This document shows positions 10,459-19,335 of a stretch of DNA of 64,000 bases, piece after piece. Every line of letters starts with the position of its first letter. The stretch's first letter is position 1. The notes under the pieces were generated by a model. It had not been told where the DNA came from, made no database searches, and saw nothing but the letters and a program-made list of their open reading frames with translations. Where the stretch lies: contig NZ_SCWF01000003.1 in assembly GCF_004359575.1 (NCBI RefSeq), positions 1 to 64,000 of the forward strand. Direction: 5' to 3'. Source of the stretch: Macrococcus bovicus (GTDB lineage Bacteria > Bacillota > Bacilli > Staphylococcales > Staphylococcaceae). Position numbers and translations under genes: made by a program.

Positions 10459-11970
10459 TTACTGGTCTTGCTTTAAGTTCTCAATCAGCTCGTCATAACG
10501 AGGAGAGTTCAGGAAGTTATCCACTGAAATATGAATAGCACCTGGAACTTGCTTGATTGCACGGTCTGTCAGGACTTTTTGTGTGATGACAAGCTGAGCA
10601 TCTTTTGGTAACTGGTTGATAGCTGAGTTCGTGACTTCAGCATTGATGCCAGCTTTTTTGAATTTATTACGTAACATACCAGCACCCATCGCACTGGAAC
10701 CCATTCCTGCATCACAAGCGAAGATGACTTTGTTGACGTTTGAATAATCATGCGCAGATACATTTTCAGTATCATACTGAGCCAGTAAATCTGGTTCAGT
10801 TGTTTCATCTTTATCCACTTCAACCACTTTCACACGATCAGAAGTAGTTGCAGAAGCACCTGTCAAAGCACCAGAAACAGAAGATTTTTTACCTTTACGT
10901 GCTTCCATTTCAGCAGTCGCTGCTGCTAAATCATCTTCACCTTTGTCCCTAGAGAACTTCAGGATAAGAGAACCGATGATGAATGACACAAGAGCGGCGC
11001 CGATGACACCCATAAACATTGTTAATAAATCACCTTTAGGTGTAACTGCCATATATGCCAATATTGAACCCGGAGCAGCTGGTGATTTCAAGCCAAAATC
11101 AAGGGCTGAGAAAATAGCCACACCTGTCATACCACCTGCGATTGCTGCAATAATCATGGCTGGTTTCATTAACACATAAGGGAAGTAAATTTCATGGATA
11201 CCACCCACGAAATGAATCAAAGCAGCCCCCGGTGAAGTTGCACGAGCTGAGCCTTTACCGAATACCATATAGGCAAGTAAAATACCGAGACCTGGGCCAG
11301 GATTAGACTCAAGTGTATAGAGAATAGATTTTCCTACCTCTGCCGCCTGATCAGTAGCAAGTGGCGTTAATACACCATGGTTAATTGCATTGTTCAAGAA
11401 CAATACTTTAGCTGGCTCAATTAGAAGTGATGTTAAAGGTAAAATGTGCAAGTTAACTAAGAATTGTACGCCTTCACCTAGAATCTTCATAATCCAGCCT
11501 ACAACCGGCGCTAATAGATAGTAAGAGACAATCATCATACCTAATGCCAGGAAACCTGCTGAGAAGTTATTCACTAACATTTCAAACCCTGTACGGATTT
11601 TAGGTTGAACCACTCTATCAAACTGTTTCATTAACCATGCAGTTAATGGACCGATAATCATAGCACCTAGAAGCATATGCTGATCGAATGCTGCGATGAT
11701 ACCCATCGTTGCAGCTGCCCCTACGACACCACCACGAACATCATGTACAAGTTTACCACCCATAAATGCGATTAAAATCGGAATGAGATAGTGAATAGTA
11801 GGATCAACGATTTTTGCCAAGTCTTTATTTGGCCACCAGCCGTCTGGAATGAATAGGGCGGTTAAAAAACCCCATGCAATAAAGACAGCTATATTCGGCA
11901 TGACCATACTACTTAAAAAAGAACCGAATGCTTGAACGCGACGTTGAAGGCCGCTTTTTTGTTCTGCCAT
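10459..11970 (-). CDS. mtlA: Mannitol PTS permease EIICB
   Basis: Membrane permease and phosphotransferase for D-mannitol. 503 residues: EIIC (about 1-340, multiple membrane segments) followed by a linker and an EIIB domain with the phosphocysteine in FACDAGMGSSAMG. It ends after EIIB, so EIIA is supplied by MtlF. First gene of the operon; AAAGGAG precedes the ATG. 75 bp separate it from mtlR. Confidence 0.96.
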   Translation of the reverse strand: MAEQKSGLQRRVQAFGSFLSSMVMPNIAVFIAWGFLTALFIPDGWWPNKDLAKIVDPTIHYLIPILIAFMGGKLVHDVRGGVVGAAATMGIIAAFDQHMLLGAMIIGPLTAWLMKQFDRVVQPKIRTGFEMLVNNFSAGFLALGMMIVSYYLLAPVVGWIMKILGEGVQFLVNLHILPLTSLLIEPAKVLFLNNAINHGVLTPLATDQAAEVGKSILYTLESNPGPGLGILLAYMVFGKGSARATSPGAALIHFVGGIHEIYFPYVLMKPAMIIAAIAGGMTGVAIFSALDFGLKSPAAPGSILAYMAVTPKGDLLTMFMGVIGAALVSFIIGSLILKFSRDKGEDDLAAATAEMEARKGKKSSVSGALTGASATTSDRVKVVEVDKDETTEPDLLAQYDTENVSAHDYSNVNKVIFACDAGMGSSAMGAGMLRNKFKKAGINAEVTNSAINQLPKDAQLVITQKVLTDRAIKQVPGAIHISVDNFLNSPRYDELIENLKQDQ

Positions 11971-12051
11971 AATATTTCTCCTTTATTTTTTTATTTGTTA
12001 ATTCTATTCTAATAGGAAGTAAATACGAATACTATGGATAGTAAACTTAAG

Positions 12052-12075
12052 TTTGTCATATCGACTCATGACAAA
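12052..12075. promoter_or_regulatory. Candidate MtlR operator (inverted repeat)
   Basis: Perfect 8-bp arms TTTGTCAT and ATGACAAA separated by 8 bp, about 80 bp upstream of mtlA and in the shared region with glmS. The TTGTCA/TGACAA ends resemble the Firmicute MtlR operator pattern TTGNCACA-N4-TGTGNCAA, though the inner bases and spacing differ. Assignment to MtlR is inference from position. Confidence 0.45.
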
Positions 12076-12097
12076 GCAGAATAAATGATGTCTGAAC

Positions 12098-12126
12098 TTG
12101 TATCTACAAATCTTTAATTGTATAAT
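12098..12126 (+). promoter_or_regulatory. glmS promoter
   Basis: TTGTAT (12098-12103), 17-bp spacer, perfect TATAAT (12121-12126). Transcription would start near 12133, about 40 bases before the ribozyme cleavage site. Confidence 0.75.
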
Positions 12127-12164
12127 GAATTAGGTTTAACTTTTTGGGAGGATAGGGAATTATT

Positions 12165-12305
12165 AGGGCTACAGCGCCAGTACAGTCATGACTGTTGACG
12201 AGGAGAATGGTGATCGAAAATTCGGCGGATGCCATTCCGGACTTGCTGTTCGACAGCTGTTTGTTAAAACTTCCAGGTGACTGGTTGAACAAAGACACTC
12301 AGCAT
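12165..12305 (+). ncRNA. glmS ribozyme-riboswitch
   Basis: Self-cleaving RNA activated by glucosamine-6-phosphate. The conserved core is legible: A|GCGCC (cleavage expected between A12173 and G12174), the P1 hairpin ACAGT-CATG-ACTGT, TTGACGAGGA, ATCGAAAATTCGGCGGATGCC (in parts) and the 3' domain ending GGTTGAACAAAG. It lies directly upstream of glmS and provides product feedback through RNase J decay of the cleaved mRNA, as known for this class. Confidence 0.95.
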
Positions 12306-12366
12306 AAGCAAATATTAAACCGAAATCAAATATTAATCATAAATTGACTATCGGAGGAATTATCAT

Positions 12367-14169
12367 ATGTGTGGAATTGTTGGCTATATTGGAACACAAG
12401 ATGCAAAGGAAATCTTACTTAAAGGTCTTGAAAAATTAGAATATCGTGGTTATGATTCTGCGGGTATCGCTGTCCGTAATGGTGAGGATGTTCGCGTCTA
12501 TAAAGAAAAAGGGCGTATTGCTGAATTACGTAAAGTAGTGGACAGCTCTTTTGAAACATCTACGGGTATCGGTCATACACGCTGGGCCACTCACGGTGTT
12601 CCTAACCATGAGAACTCTCACCCGCATCAATCAGCATCAGAGCGTTTCACGTTAGTGCATAACGGTGTGATTGAAAACTACGAACAACTTAAAAAAGAAT
12701 ATTTAACAGGTGTGACTTTCACTTCAGATACTGATACTGAAATCATTGTTCAGCTGGTCGAATACTTCTCTAAACAAGGTTTAGACACTGAAAAAGCATT
12801 CGTTGAAGTCCTTAAATTACTTCACGGTTCTTATGCACTTGGTTTACTGGATAAAGAAAATCCAGATGTGATCTATGTTGCGAAAAATAAATCACCTTTA
12901 CTTGTCGGTCTTGGTGAAGGTTTCAATGTCATCGCTTCTGACGCAATGGCCATGCTTCAAGTAACAGATACTTACGTTGAACTTGTTGACGGAGAAATCG
13001 TGCTTGTTGAAAAAGATAAAGTGACGATTAAAAACTTAGACGGTAAAGTAATCACTCGTAAACCTTACAAAGCTGAAATTGATGCTTCAGATATCGAAAA
13101 AGGCACTTATGCTCACTATATGTTAAAAGAAATTCACGAGCAGCCAGGTGTGATGCGTAAAATCATCCAGGAATACCAGGATGAAAAAGGCGAACTTAAA
13201 ATCGATAAAGACATCGTGAAAGCTGTACGTAAAGCAGATCGTATCTACATCGTTGCTTGCGGAACTTCTTACAATGCAGGTCTTGTAGGTAAAGAATATT
13301 TAGAGAAATGGGCAGGCGTTCCGACTGAAGTCCATGTGGCGTCAGAATTTGTCTACAACATGCCGCTCCTTTCTAAGAAACCGTTATTCATCTTCATCTC
13401 ACAATCAGGTGAAACAGCAGATAGCCGTGCTGTGCTTGTCGCTATCAAAGAACTCGGCCATACTGCTCTGACTATCACAAACGTACCAGGTTCAACATTA
13501 TCACGTGAAGCGGACCATACATTAATCTTACACGCAGGTCCTGAAATTGCTGTTGCGTCAACGAAAGCTTATACCGCTCAGATTGCTGTTCTTGCGATCT
13601 TAGCGCAGGTTGTCGCTAAAGATGCAGGCATCAAAGTAGATGTCGAGCTGTTGCCGGAACTGGCAAAAGTGACAGCAGCGATAACAGCGGTGATTGACGA
13701 TGCTCATAAAATTGAAGGCTTCGCGACAGAATTCCTTGAAACGACACGTAATGCATTCTTCATCGGACGGACGATGGATTATTATGTAGGTGTCGAAGGC
13801 TCTCTTAAACTGAAAGAAATCTCTTATATTCAGGCAGAAGGATTTGCCGGCGGAGAACTTAAACATGGTACGATTGCCCTTATCGAAGAAGGAACACCGG
13901 TTATTGCACTTGCTACTCAAGAGGCAGTGAACTTATCCATCCGTGGTAACGTCAAAGAGGTCGTCGCACGTGGTGCGCATCCGCTGATCATTACAATGGA
14001 AGGTCTTGAACAAGAAGGCGATACTTATGTGATTCCTCATGTTCATGAGATGCTTGCACCACTGGTATCTGTCGTGGTGACACAGCTCTTAGCTTACTAC
14101 GCAGCTCTGCATAGAGGTTGCGACGTGGATAAACCTCGTAACTTAGCAAAATCAGTTACTGTTGAATAA
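12367..14169 (+). CDS. glmS: Glutamine-fructose-6-phosphate aminotransferase
   Basis: Forms glucosamine-6-phosphate from fructose-6-phosphate and glutamine, the first committed step to UDP-GlcNAc. 600 residues: an N-terminal glutaminase domain with catalytic Cys2 (MCGIVGYIG) and a C-terminal pair of SIS domains ([26 protein letters not shown] region). GGAGGAATTATCAT precedes the ATG. Controlled by the ribozyme upstream; divergent from the mannitol operon, whose mtlD product feeds its substrate fructose-6-phosphate. Confidence 0.97.
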   Translation: MCGIVGYIGTQDAKEILLKGLEKLEYRGYDSAGIAVRNGEDVRVYKEKGRIAELRKVVDSSFETSTGIGHTRWATHGVPNHENSHPHQSASERFTLVHNGVIENYEQLKKEYLTGVTFTSDTDTEIIVQLVEYFSKQGLDTEKAFVEVLKLLHGSYALGLLDKENPDVIYVAKNKSPLLVGLGEGFNVIASDAMAMLQVTDTYVELVDGEIVLVEKDKVTIKNLDGKVITRKPYKAEIDASDIEKGTYAHYMLKEIHEQPGVMRKIIQEYQDEKGELKIDKDIVKAVRKADRIYIVACGTSYNAGLVGKEYLEKWAGVPTEVHVASEFVYNMPLLSKKPLFIFISQSGETADSRAVLVAIKELGHTALTITNVPGSTLSREADHTLILHAGPEIAVASTKAYTAQIAVLAILAQVVAKDAGIKVDVELLPELAKVTAAITAVIDDAHKIEGFATEFLETTRNAFFIGRTMDYYVGVEGSLKLKEISYIQAEGFAGGELKHGTIALIEEGTPVIALATQEAVNLSIRGNVKEVVARGAHPLIITMEGLEQEGDTYVIPHVHEMLAPLVSVVVTQLLAYYAALHRGCDVDKPRNLAKSVTVE

Positions 14170-14173
14170 TATT

Positions 14174-14207
14174 AAACCCACAGATCCATATCTGTGGGTT
14201 TTTTAAA
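14174..14207 (+). terminator. glmS terminator
   Basis: AAACCCACAGAT-CCAT-ATCTGTGGGTTT stem followed by TTTT directly after the stop codon. Confidence 0.92.
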
Positions 14208-14239
14208 TGCAAGAAAAAATTTAAATTATTTGTAAATTT

Positions 14240-14365
14240 GAGCTGAATGAGACAACAAACCATCTGACTGATTCGTTTGCCAGAACGTTCAGTACATATA
14301 TAGAACGTGACATGATGCCGATACTAAGAGAAGTTCGCGCTAAGAAATTAGCATCAACAAAATAG
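14240..14365 (+). pseudogene. Unidentified 3' gene remnant
   Basis: An open frame of 41 codons without a start codon or ribosome binding site near its beginning (the frame opens after a stop at 14222). It encodes a protein-like mixed sequence ending REVRAKKLASTK, with ERDMMPIL near the middle. The composition looks like a real C-terminus, not noise. I do not recognise the family; a truncated relic of a displaced gene is the simplest reading. Confidence 0.3.
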
Positions 14366-14380
14366 TGAACGATAACTAAA

Positions 14381-14423
14381 AGACCCCTAAGGTTGAATAT
14401 TTAAGATTCAACCTTAGGGGTTT
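14381..14423. repeat. Long palindromic hairpin between convergent genes
   Basis: Perfect 16-bp arms, 14383-14398 and 14406-14421 (ACCCCTAAGGTTGAAT and complement), with a 7-base loop and only three T after the stem. It probably acts as a bidirectional transcription stop between glmS and the minus-strand TcaA-like gene. It shares a GACCCC-Nx-GTTGAA layout with the hairpin at 19273-19316. Confidence 0.6.
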
Positions 14424-14448
14424 ACTACATTTCTGAACCATTTTTTAT

Positions 14449-15746
14449 TTAATAGACGTAACCGCTGGCTACTTCTGAGCCATCTTCATCATATTCAATG
14501 ACATAACCATCATGGTGTATATCGAATGATTTGATAGGATTACCATTAGCATCGAAGATACCAAATCCCCAGCCTGTAGCATTTGCGACAGGCGTTCTTA
14601 CTTCATTGCTTCCTGTATTGAATGAACCACCTGAGAAACGGAGAGCAGCAGCGCGTGCTTCTTCAGGTGTAGAGATGAAAATTTCATCATCATCTCGATC
14701 AACTTCAACAGTTTCTTTCTCCTTAATGACTACTACTTTCGGTTCAGCTGTGCTGTTTTCTTCCGCGATATAATTTGAGATTTCATCTTCATTAAACTGA
14801 AGATGAACCTCTGCCATTGAATTCTTGAAATCGTCCTTGGTCAGCAGCTTTGAAGTCGTTTTAAAGTTTTCACCGTTAACTTCTCCTTCAGCTGAAACAT
14901 TTAATTCATGCTCGAGAATGAACGGCCCATATTGCTCCTTATTTTCATCAAACTCTATCTGCTGGTCATTGACTTTAATGATTGTTTCACCATTGTCCAG
15001 AGAATCATCGCCATTTAGCGTCACTTTTATATAACCGACCTGGAAATTCTCTTGAGTTTCCGGTGACTGAGTAGTATCTACCACGAGCTCACCTTTATAA
15101 CTTGTACCATCCAGACTTTTTGTTGCGGGTATAGTATATAGACCCGCAGGCATCGTCCCAAGGTCAACAGTTTGTCCTTTCATTAAATCGACTTCTTTTT
15201 CTTTGCCATTCGACGAATAAGTTAATGTTGAGTCATCTTGAGCTTCCAGCTGCACTTTCTGGCTTGCCACATTGAACTGATAGTCATTGAGGATACCGTA
15301 TTTCTTTCCGTTATTAGCTATCTCAAGAAGAGGGCGATCAGCAAGTTTGATGGTAGAAGGGACTGACTTAGCCTGATTTTTCAGCTGAGCTACAAATGAA
15401 TCGGTAGCCCCTTTATCATCTAATAACTTCATAAAAGCTTCCGACTGATCTGCAGTTAAAGATTCGCCGTCTGAAGAAGCAGTTTCGACAGAGCTGCAGA
15501 ATCTTTATTTTTTATTGCAGTTCCGATAGCATCAGCTGTTTTTGATGAAGTATCTACCTGCGTAAAAAGAAAGAACGCAAGCAGCAAGAAGGCGGCCACA
15601 ATGATGATGGGAATCAAGAATTTCTTTTTCTTTCGGTGAGCTGTTTCAGTGGGAACGGTTTGCTGTTGAGTGACTTCGGCACCGCAGTTCGTACAAAACC
15701 TTTGTCCTTTTACAAGTTCAGCCCCGCAATTTTGACAGAATTTCAT
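14449..15746 (-). pseudogene. TcaA-like zinc-ribbon membrane protein, frameshifted
   Basis: N-terminal part (from 15746): zinc ribbon CQNCGAEL...CTNCGAEV, a basic stretch and one membrane segment (LIPIIIVAAFLLLAFFLF). The frame then runs into a stop at 15456. The remaining extracellular part (SSDGESLTADQSEAF onward) continues in another frame to 14449 and ends in FDIHHDGYVIEYDEDG. The total length of 1298 nt is one base short of a multiple of three, so one deleted base near 15480-15495 explains the break. The architecture matches staphylococcal TcaA/YvbJ-type proteins linked to glycopeptide response. Start chosen at the ATG after TTGGAGG. Could be a sequencing error or phase variation. Confidence 0.75.
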
Positions 15747-15844
15747 ATTAGCCTCCAATGGGTGTTTATATTTATTATATATCAAAAAATGGGAAAGTTG
15801 TGCATACTGTAATGGATAAAAATGGAATTTATAATGGTAACTTT

Positions 15845-15873
15845 TTGTAAAATGAGAGGTAAAGTATTATAAT
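15845..15873 (+). promoter_or_regulatory. Promoter of the IsaB-like gene
   Basis: TTGTAA (15845-15850), 17-bp spacer, perfect TATAAT (15868-15873), 34 bp before the start codon. Confidence 0.7.
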
Positions 15874-15906
15874 GGTATGGCAACAACAACTTGAGGAGTG
15901 ATAGCA

Positions 15907-16410
15907 ATGAATAAATGGAGCAGATTAGTTGGAGCAGGTATGATTGCTTCAACACTAGTAGCGGGTACAGTCGTGACTGAACAGCCGGCTCAAGCGAAAA
16001 CTGATACTGTCCAGAAGCCATACTATAACTATAAAGGCTATACGAAATACGACGGCGGGTTTGTACTTGATAAGTATTTTGTTTCAGCACTGAATAATGA
16101 GAATTTCACGCTTAACGGCTATAAAGTGGCGCCAGATGCCAAAGTAGGTGGCGAAGGTCAGAAATCAGAAGTATTTGGCACGACTATTGTAAAAGATAAC
16201 AAAGGCAAGGTCAGTACGATTGAGTTTACAGTGAAAAAAGGAACAATCTCTCAGGCGGATTTTAAGAAAGCACATAAAGATAATCGACTTGTGAGAACAA
16301 CGACCAGCAAAACAGGTGAGACTTTCCTGAAATATAAAACTAAAAATGGTGGTTATCTTGCAGCGTTTGACGCGAAGGGCTATCTGACAGGTATGTCAAT
16401 CTACAGCTAA
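15907..16410 (+). CDS. Secreted IsaB-family protein
   Basis: 167 residues with a Sec signal peptide (charged MNKWSR, hydrophobic core, AQA cleavage near residue 31). The mature start PYYNYKGY...GGFVLDKYFVSALNNENFTLNG parallels immunodominant staphylococcal antigen B (PYYTYNGY...NFILDKNFINAI). IsaB is a secreted/cell-surface protein reported to bind nucleic acid and to influence host autophagy; whether this relative does is unknown. ATG at 15907 is chosen because TGAGGAG lies 8 bases upstream. Monocistronic with its own promoter and terminator. Confidence 0.8.
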   Translation: MNKWSRLVGAGMIASTLVAGTVVTEQPAQAKTDTVQKPYYNYKGYTKYDGGFVLDKYFVSALNNENFTLNGYKVAPDAKVGGEGQKSEVFGTTIVKDNKGKVSTIEFTVKKGTISQADFKKAHKDNRLVRTTTSKTGETFLKYKTKNGGYLAAFDAKGYLTGMSIYS

Positions 16411-16423
16411 AGGCTGAATAGAG

Positions 16424-16450
16424 AACCGGAGTAGACACTCCGGTTTTTTT
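16424..16450 (+). terminator. Terminator of the IsaB-like gene
   Basis: AACCGGAGT-AGAC-ACTCCGGTT stem followed by TTTTTT. Confidence 0.9.
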
Positions 16451-16538
16451 AATACAGATAGCCGGCTATAACTAGCTCTACAAGTTATGCTACAACTTTT
16501 ACGGTATCATGAAAAATAACACATTAAAGGGGGATATC

Positions 16539-17036
16539 ATGGAAATCTGGGATGCATATGATAGGGACTTAAATCATCTTGGGACAACTCTGACGCGAGG
16601 AGAGCCGATTCTGCAGAACCAATACCACATTGTCGTTGAAGTGACATTAAGACATCAAGATGGCTCTTTTCTCGCGATGCAGCGAGACTGGAGTAAACAT
16701 GGGGGACCGGGGCTGTTTGAAATAACAGCGGGAGGCAGTGTTCTACACGGAGAAACAATCGAAGCGGGCGCTATGCGTGAGCTGCAGGAAGAGACGGGGA
16801 TCACTGTCACAGAACTTATCCCCCTTTACAACACGTCAAATGACGTCAACCAGACCCATTATTTCGGCTATCTAGCTGAAACAGATGTATCCAAAGACAG
16901 CGTCACTTTGCAGGAAACTGAAACAATCGATTACAGATGGATAGAACCTGACAAACTGGCTGAATTTATCGCTTCTGACAGAGTGGTAAATGGTACAAAA
17001 GAGCGTGTCTGGCCGCAAATAGAAGATCTATTATGA
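16539..17036 (+). CDS. NUDIX hydrolase
   Basis: 165-residue cytosolic hydrolase of nucleoside-diphosphate-linked compounds; the substrate is unknown. The Nudix box is complete: GGSVLHGETIEAGAMRELQ followed by EETGI (about residues 65-88), with the metal-binding REL-EE glutamates. The N-terminus EIWDAYDRDLNHLG resembles the YfcD/isopentenyl-diphosphate isomerase-like subgroup. ATG at 16539 follows AAAGGGGG. Its stop overlaps the next gene's start (ATGA). Confidence 0.9.
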   Translation: MEIWDAYDRDLNHLGTTLTRGEPILQNQYHIVVEVTLRHQDGSFLAMQRDWSKHGGPGLFEITAGGSVLHGETIEAGAMRELQEETGITVTELIPLYNTSNDVNQTHYFGYLAETDVSKDSVTLQETETIDYRWIEPDKLAEFIASDRVVNGTKERVWPQIEDLL

Positions 17037-17536
17037 AAAAAATCATGATAATTGGTTCCGGTGGTGCCGGTAAATCAACCTTAGCCCGAAAACTCGGTGA
17101 CAGACTGAATCTGCCTGTCTTCCATCTCGACGCCTATATGTGGAAACCGAACTGGACGTTATCCACCCGAGAAGAACAGAAAGACATTCAGTCAGCGTTG
17201 ATGACATATAGAGAATGGATCATAGACGGCAACTATTCCGGTACGATGGATATCCGAATCAATCAAGCAGATACGATTATTTTTCTCGATATCAGCAGAA
17301 GAATCTGTCTTTATCAAGTCATTAAACGGTACCTCACGCATCGTCACACTGTAAGACCTGATATGGCAGAGGGCTGCGAAGAAAAGATAGATAGAGAGTT
17401 CCTGCAGTGGGTCTGGAATTATCCACGTGATAAAAGACCTGGTATTATCCAGAAATTGAATCATCTTAAAAGTGAAAAGCAGGTTATTATTCTTCATTCA
17501 CCGCAGCAGATAGAACAATGGATCCGTCATCTATAA
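17033..17536 (+). CDS. P-loop kinase, topology-modulation (FlaR)-like
   Basis: 167-residue P-loop NTPase related to adenylate kinase. Walker A GSGGAGKST at residues 8-16; FHLDAYMWKPNW follows the pattern of FlaR/topology modulation proteins; IIFLDISRR is the Walker B region. The substrate is unknown. It overlaps the NUDIX gene by 4 bases, so the two are translationally coupled and may act in one nucleotide-related pathway. Confidence 0.82.
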   Translation: MKKIMIIGSGGAGKSTLARKLGDRLNLPVFHLDAYMWKPNWTLSTREEQKDIQSALMTYREWIIDGNYSGTMDIRINQADTIIFLDISRRICLYQVIKRYLTHRHTVRPDMAEGCEEKIDREFLQWVWNYPRDKRPGIIQKLNHLKSEKQVIILHSPQQIEQWIRHL

Positions 17537-17598
17537 TTTTAAATAAAACGGGTATAGCTGATAGAAGACTCTTTTAAGGAGTCACATATATAGCTCTG

Positions 17599-17703
17599 AT
17601 GGATGGACGATTAAAAATGAGACACAATATCCAGTTTATTATCGACGAAGAACAGCGGATGATACCAATCAGAGAAAATAATATAGAGGAGCTGAAATCA
17701 TGA
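17599..17703 (+). CDS. 34-residue ORF upstream of the metallo-hydrolase gene
   Basis: ATG at 17599 to TGA at 17701-17703, encoding a charged peptide (DGRLKMRHNIQFIIDEEQ...IEELKS). Its stop overlaps the ATG of the next gene (ATGA). The only AAGGAG (17576-17580) is about 18 bases upstream of the ATG, so initiation would be weak. It could be a leader for translational coupling or a relic. Confidence 0.35.
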   Translation: MDGRLKMRHNIQFIIDEEQRMIPIRENNIEELKS

Positions 17704-18527
17704 ATTACGGTAGCGACTATAAATCGATTCCCATGACTTCTATTGCAAGTGGTCATACGACTGAAGTAAAATCAGGTGTTACCCAGCATACATTGCAGAT
17801 GGTTAATATTTTCCTTGTCGAGAATATAGACGGCTCATTTGTACTGATTGATGCCGGCATGCCGAATAAGGCACAGGCAATTATCGAGTTGGTTGAACAG
17901 CATTACGGCAAAGGTGCCAAACCACAGGCTATTCTGCTGACACATGGTCATTTTGATCACGTTGGTTCTATTATTGAGCTCATTGAAGAATGGCAGGTGC
18001 CTGTCTATGCGCATCCTCTCGAGCTTCCTTATCTGACGGGTCAGACTGCTTATCCAGATGCAGATCCTCTTGTTGAGGGAAGCTCTTCAGGCCGACTGTC
18101 ATTTATCTTTCCGAAAGAACCAATTGATCTCGGGACTCATGTTCGGGCACTGCCGCAGGATGGTACGGTTCCTTATCTGGACGATTACAAATGGCTTCAT
18201 ACACCGGGTCATACACCTGGACATGTCTCATTCTATAATGACAGCGAAGGACTACTGATTGCAGGCGATGCCATGACGACAACCGATCAGGATTCGCTCT
18301 ACAAAGCGATGAGTCAGAAACATGAGTTGAACGGTCCGCCGAGATATTTCACACCAGACTGGCAGGACGCAAAAGAATCTGTCCGTAAACTGAATGCACT
18401 GAAGCCGAAAATTGCTGTGACAGGTCATGGCATGCCAATGGCAGGAGAGACACTCGCAACTAACCTACAGGAACTTGCAGAGCAATTTGATAGACTTGCT
18501 AAACCGAAGCATGGTAAATATGTCTAA
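17700..18527 (+). CDS. Metallo-beta-lactamase-fold hydrolase
   Basis: 275-residue cytosolic metallo-hydrolase. The zinc ligands are visible: THGHFDHVG (HxHxDH, about residues 81-88), HTPGHTPGH near 163-171, GDAM near 186 and TGHGMP near 240. No active-site detail identifies the substrate; glyoxalase II-like or lactonase activity is possible. GAGGAGCTGAAATC precedes the ATG at 17700. Confidence 0.9.
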   Translation: MNYGSDYKSIPMTSIASGHTTEVKSGVTQHTLQMVNIFLVENIDGSFVLIDAGMPNKAQAIIELVEQHYGKGAKPQAILLTHGHFDHVGSIIELIEEWQVPVYAHPLELPYLTGQTAYPDADPLVEGSSSGRLSFIFPKEPIDLGTHVRALPQDGTVPYLDDYKWLHTPGHTPGHVSFYNDSEGLLIAGDAMTTTDQDSLYKAMSQKHELNGPPRYFTPDWQDAKESVRKLNALKPKIAVTGHGMPMAGETLATNLQELAEQFDRLAKPKHGKYV

Positions 18528-18587
18528 CATCGTCAACACTCGAAATTAGTGTTAAAATAAAAGCAATAAGCATATCGAGGTGAATGT

Positions 18588-19253
18588 ATGTCATCAACAA
18601 AAGAATCCTATAATTTCAGGGATATCCGTCCCCTTAAACTAGGGGAAGAAGTAGGAAACTCTGTCTCGCATGGTGTACCGGCGCTTTTGATTTTATTGTC
18701 ATTGCCATACTTTGCGGTTAAGACTTATTTGATGGGTGGCATGGTACTGTCTCTCGGGATTTCAGTTTTTCTCATCAGTATTTTCCTGATGTTCCTGTCG
18801 TCCTGTGTCTATCATCTCATGCCGAATCATTCTGTTCATAAATATGTCATGCGTATTATCGACCATAGTATGATCTATGTCGCGATTGCAGGGACCTATA
18901 CACCGATTGCATTAAGCATAGTCGGCGGCACATTAGGCTGGACGATTATGGTGATTCAGTGGGTTGTCACTATAGGAGGCATCGTATATAAAGCAACTGC
19001 GAAGAATGTGAATCCGAAAATAAGTCTGACCTTATACTTAGCAATGGGCTGGCTGGGCATTATCCTTTTCCCGAGTCTCATCGGTAAAGTCAGTATGGAA
19101 TTTGTTCTCTTGATTGTGGCAGGTGGACTTGCTTATTCCATCGGTACCTGGTTCTATGCCCAGAAGTCGCGTCATTATTTCCATATGATCTGGCACTTCT
19201 TCATTCTGTTTGGTGCAGCTTTTCATTTTATTGCACTTTTATACTTCATATAA
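18588..19253 (+). CDS. Hemolysin III / PAQR family membrane protein
   Basis: 221 residues with seven predicted membrane segments. The N-terminal EEVGNSVSHGVPALL, the SSCVYHLMP segment and the C-terminal HMIWHFFILFGAAFHF contain the conserved histidines and serine of the HlyIII/PAQR family, thought to be zinc-dependent membrane hydrolases. The hemolysin name is historical. GAGGTGAATGT precedes the ATG. A convergent hairpin follows. Confidence 0.9.
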   Translation: MSSTKESYNFRDIRPLKLGEEVGNSVSHGVPALLILLSLPYFAVKTYLMGGMVLSLGISVFLISIFLMFLSSCVYHLMPNHSVHKYVMRIIDHSMIYVAIAGTYTPIALSIVGGTLGWTIMVIQWVVTIGGIVYKATAKNVNPKISLTLYLAMGWLGIILFPSLIGKVSMEFVLLIVAGGLAYSIGTWFYAQKSRHYFHMIWHFFILFGAAFHFIALLYFI

Positions 19254-19272
19254 AATCAAACGATATTAAAAT

Positions 19273-19316
19273 AGACCCCCGCATGTTGAATTTTGTAGTT
19301 CAACATGCGGGGGTCT
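19273..19316. repeat. Long palindromic hairpin between convergent genes
   Basis: Perfect 18-bp arms (19273-19290 AGACCCCCGCATGTTGAA and 19299-19316) with an 8-base loop and no T-run on either side. Its position between two convergent genes suggests a transcription stop or mRNA 3'-end stabiliser, but it is not a canonical intrinsic terminator. Confidence 0.6.
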
Positions 19317-19335
19317 GCCAAAGACAGAGATGTCC

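Noticed and set aside
14240-14365. Transposase remnant next to the palindromic hairpin
   Set aside because: The translated stretch shows no DDE or helix-turn-helix feature, so a mobile-element origin is not supported by it.
15456-15500. Programmed -1 ribosomal frameshift in the TcaA-like gene
   Set aside because: No slippery heptamer or downstream stem-loop is evident at the junction; a simple one-base deletion explains the length.
15782-16090. Minus-strand frame opposite the IsaB-like gene
   Set aside because: Antisense to a supported gene with a strong promoter; no ribosome binding site.
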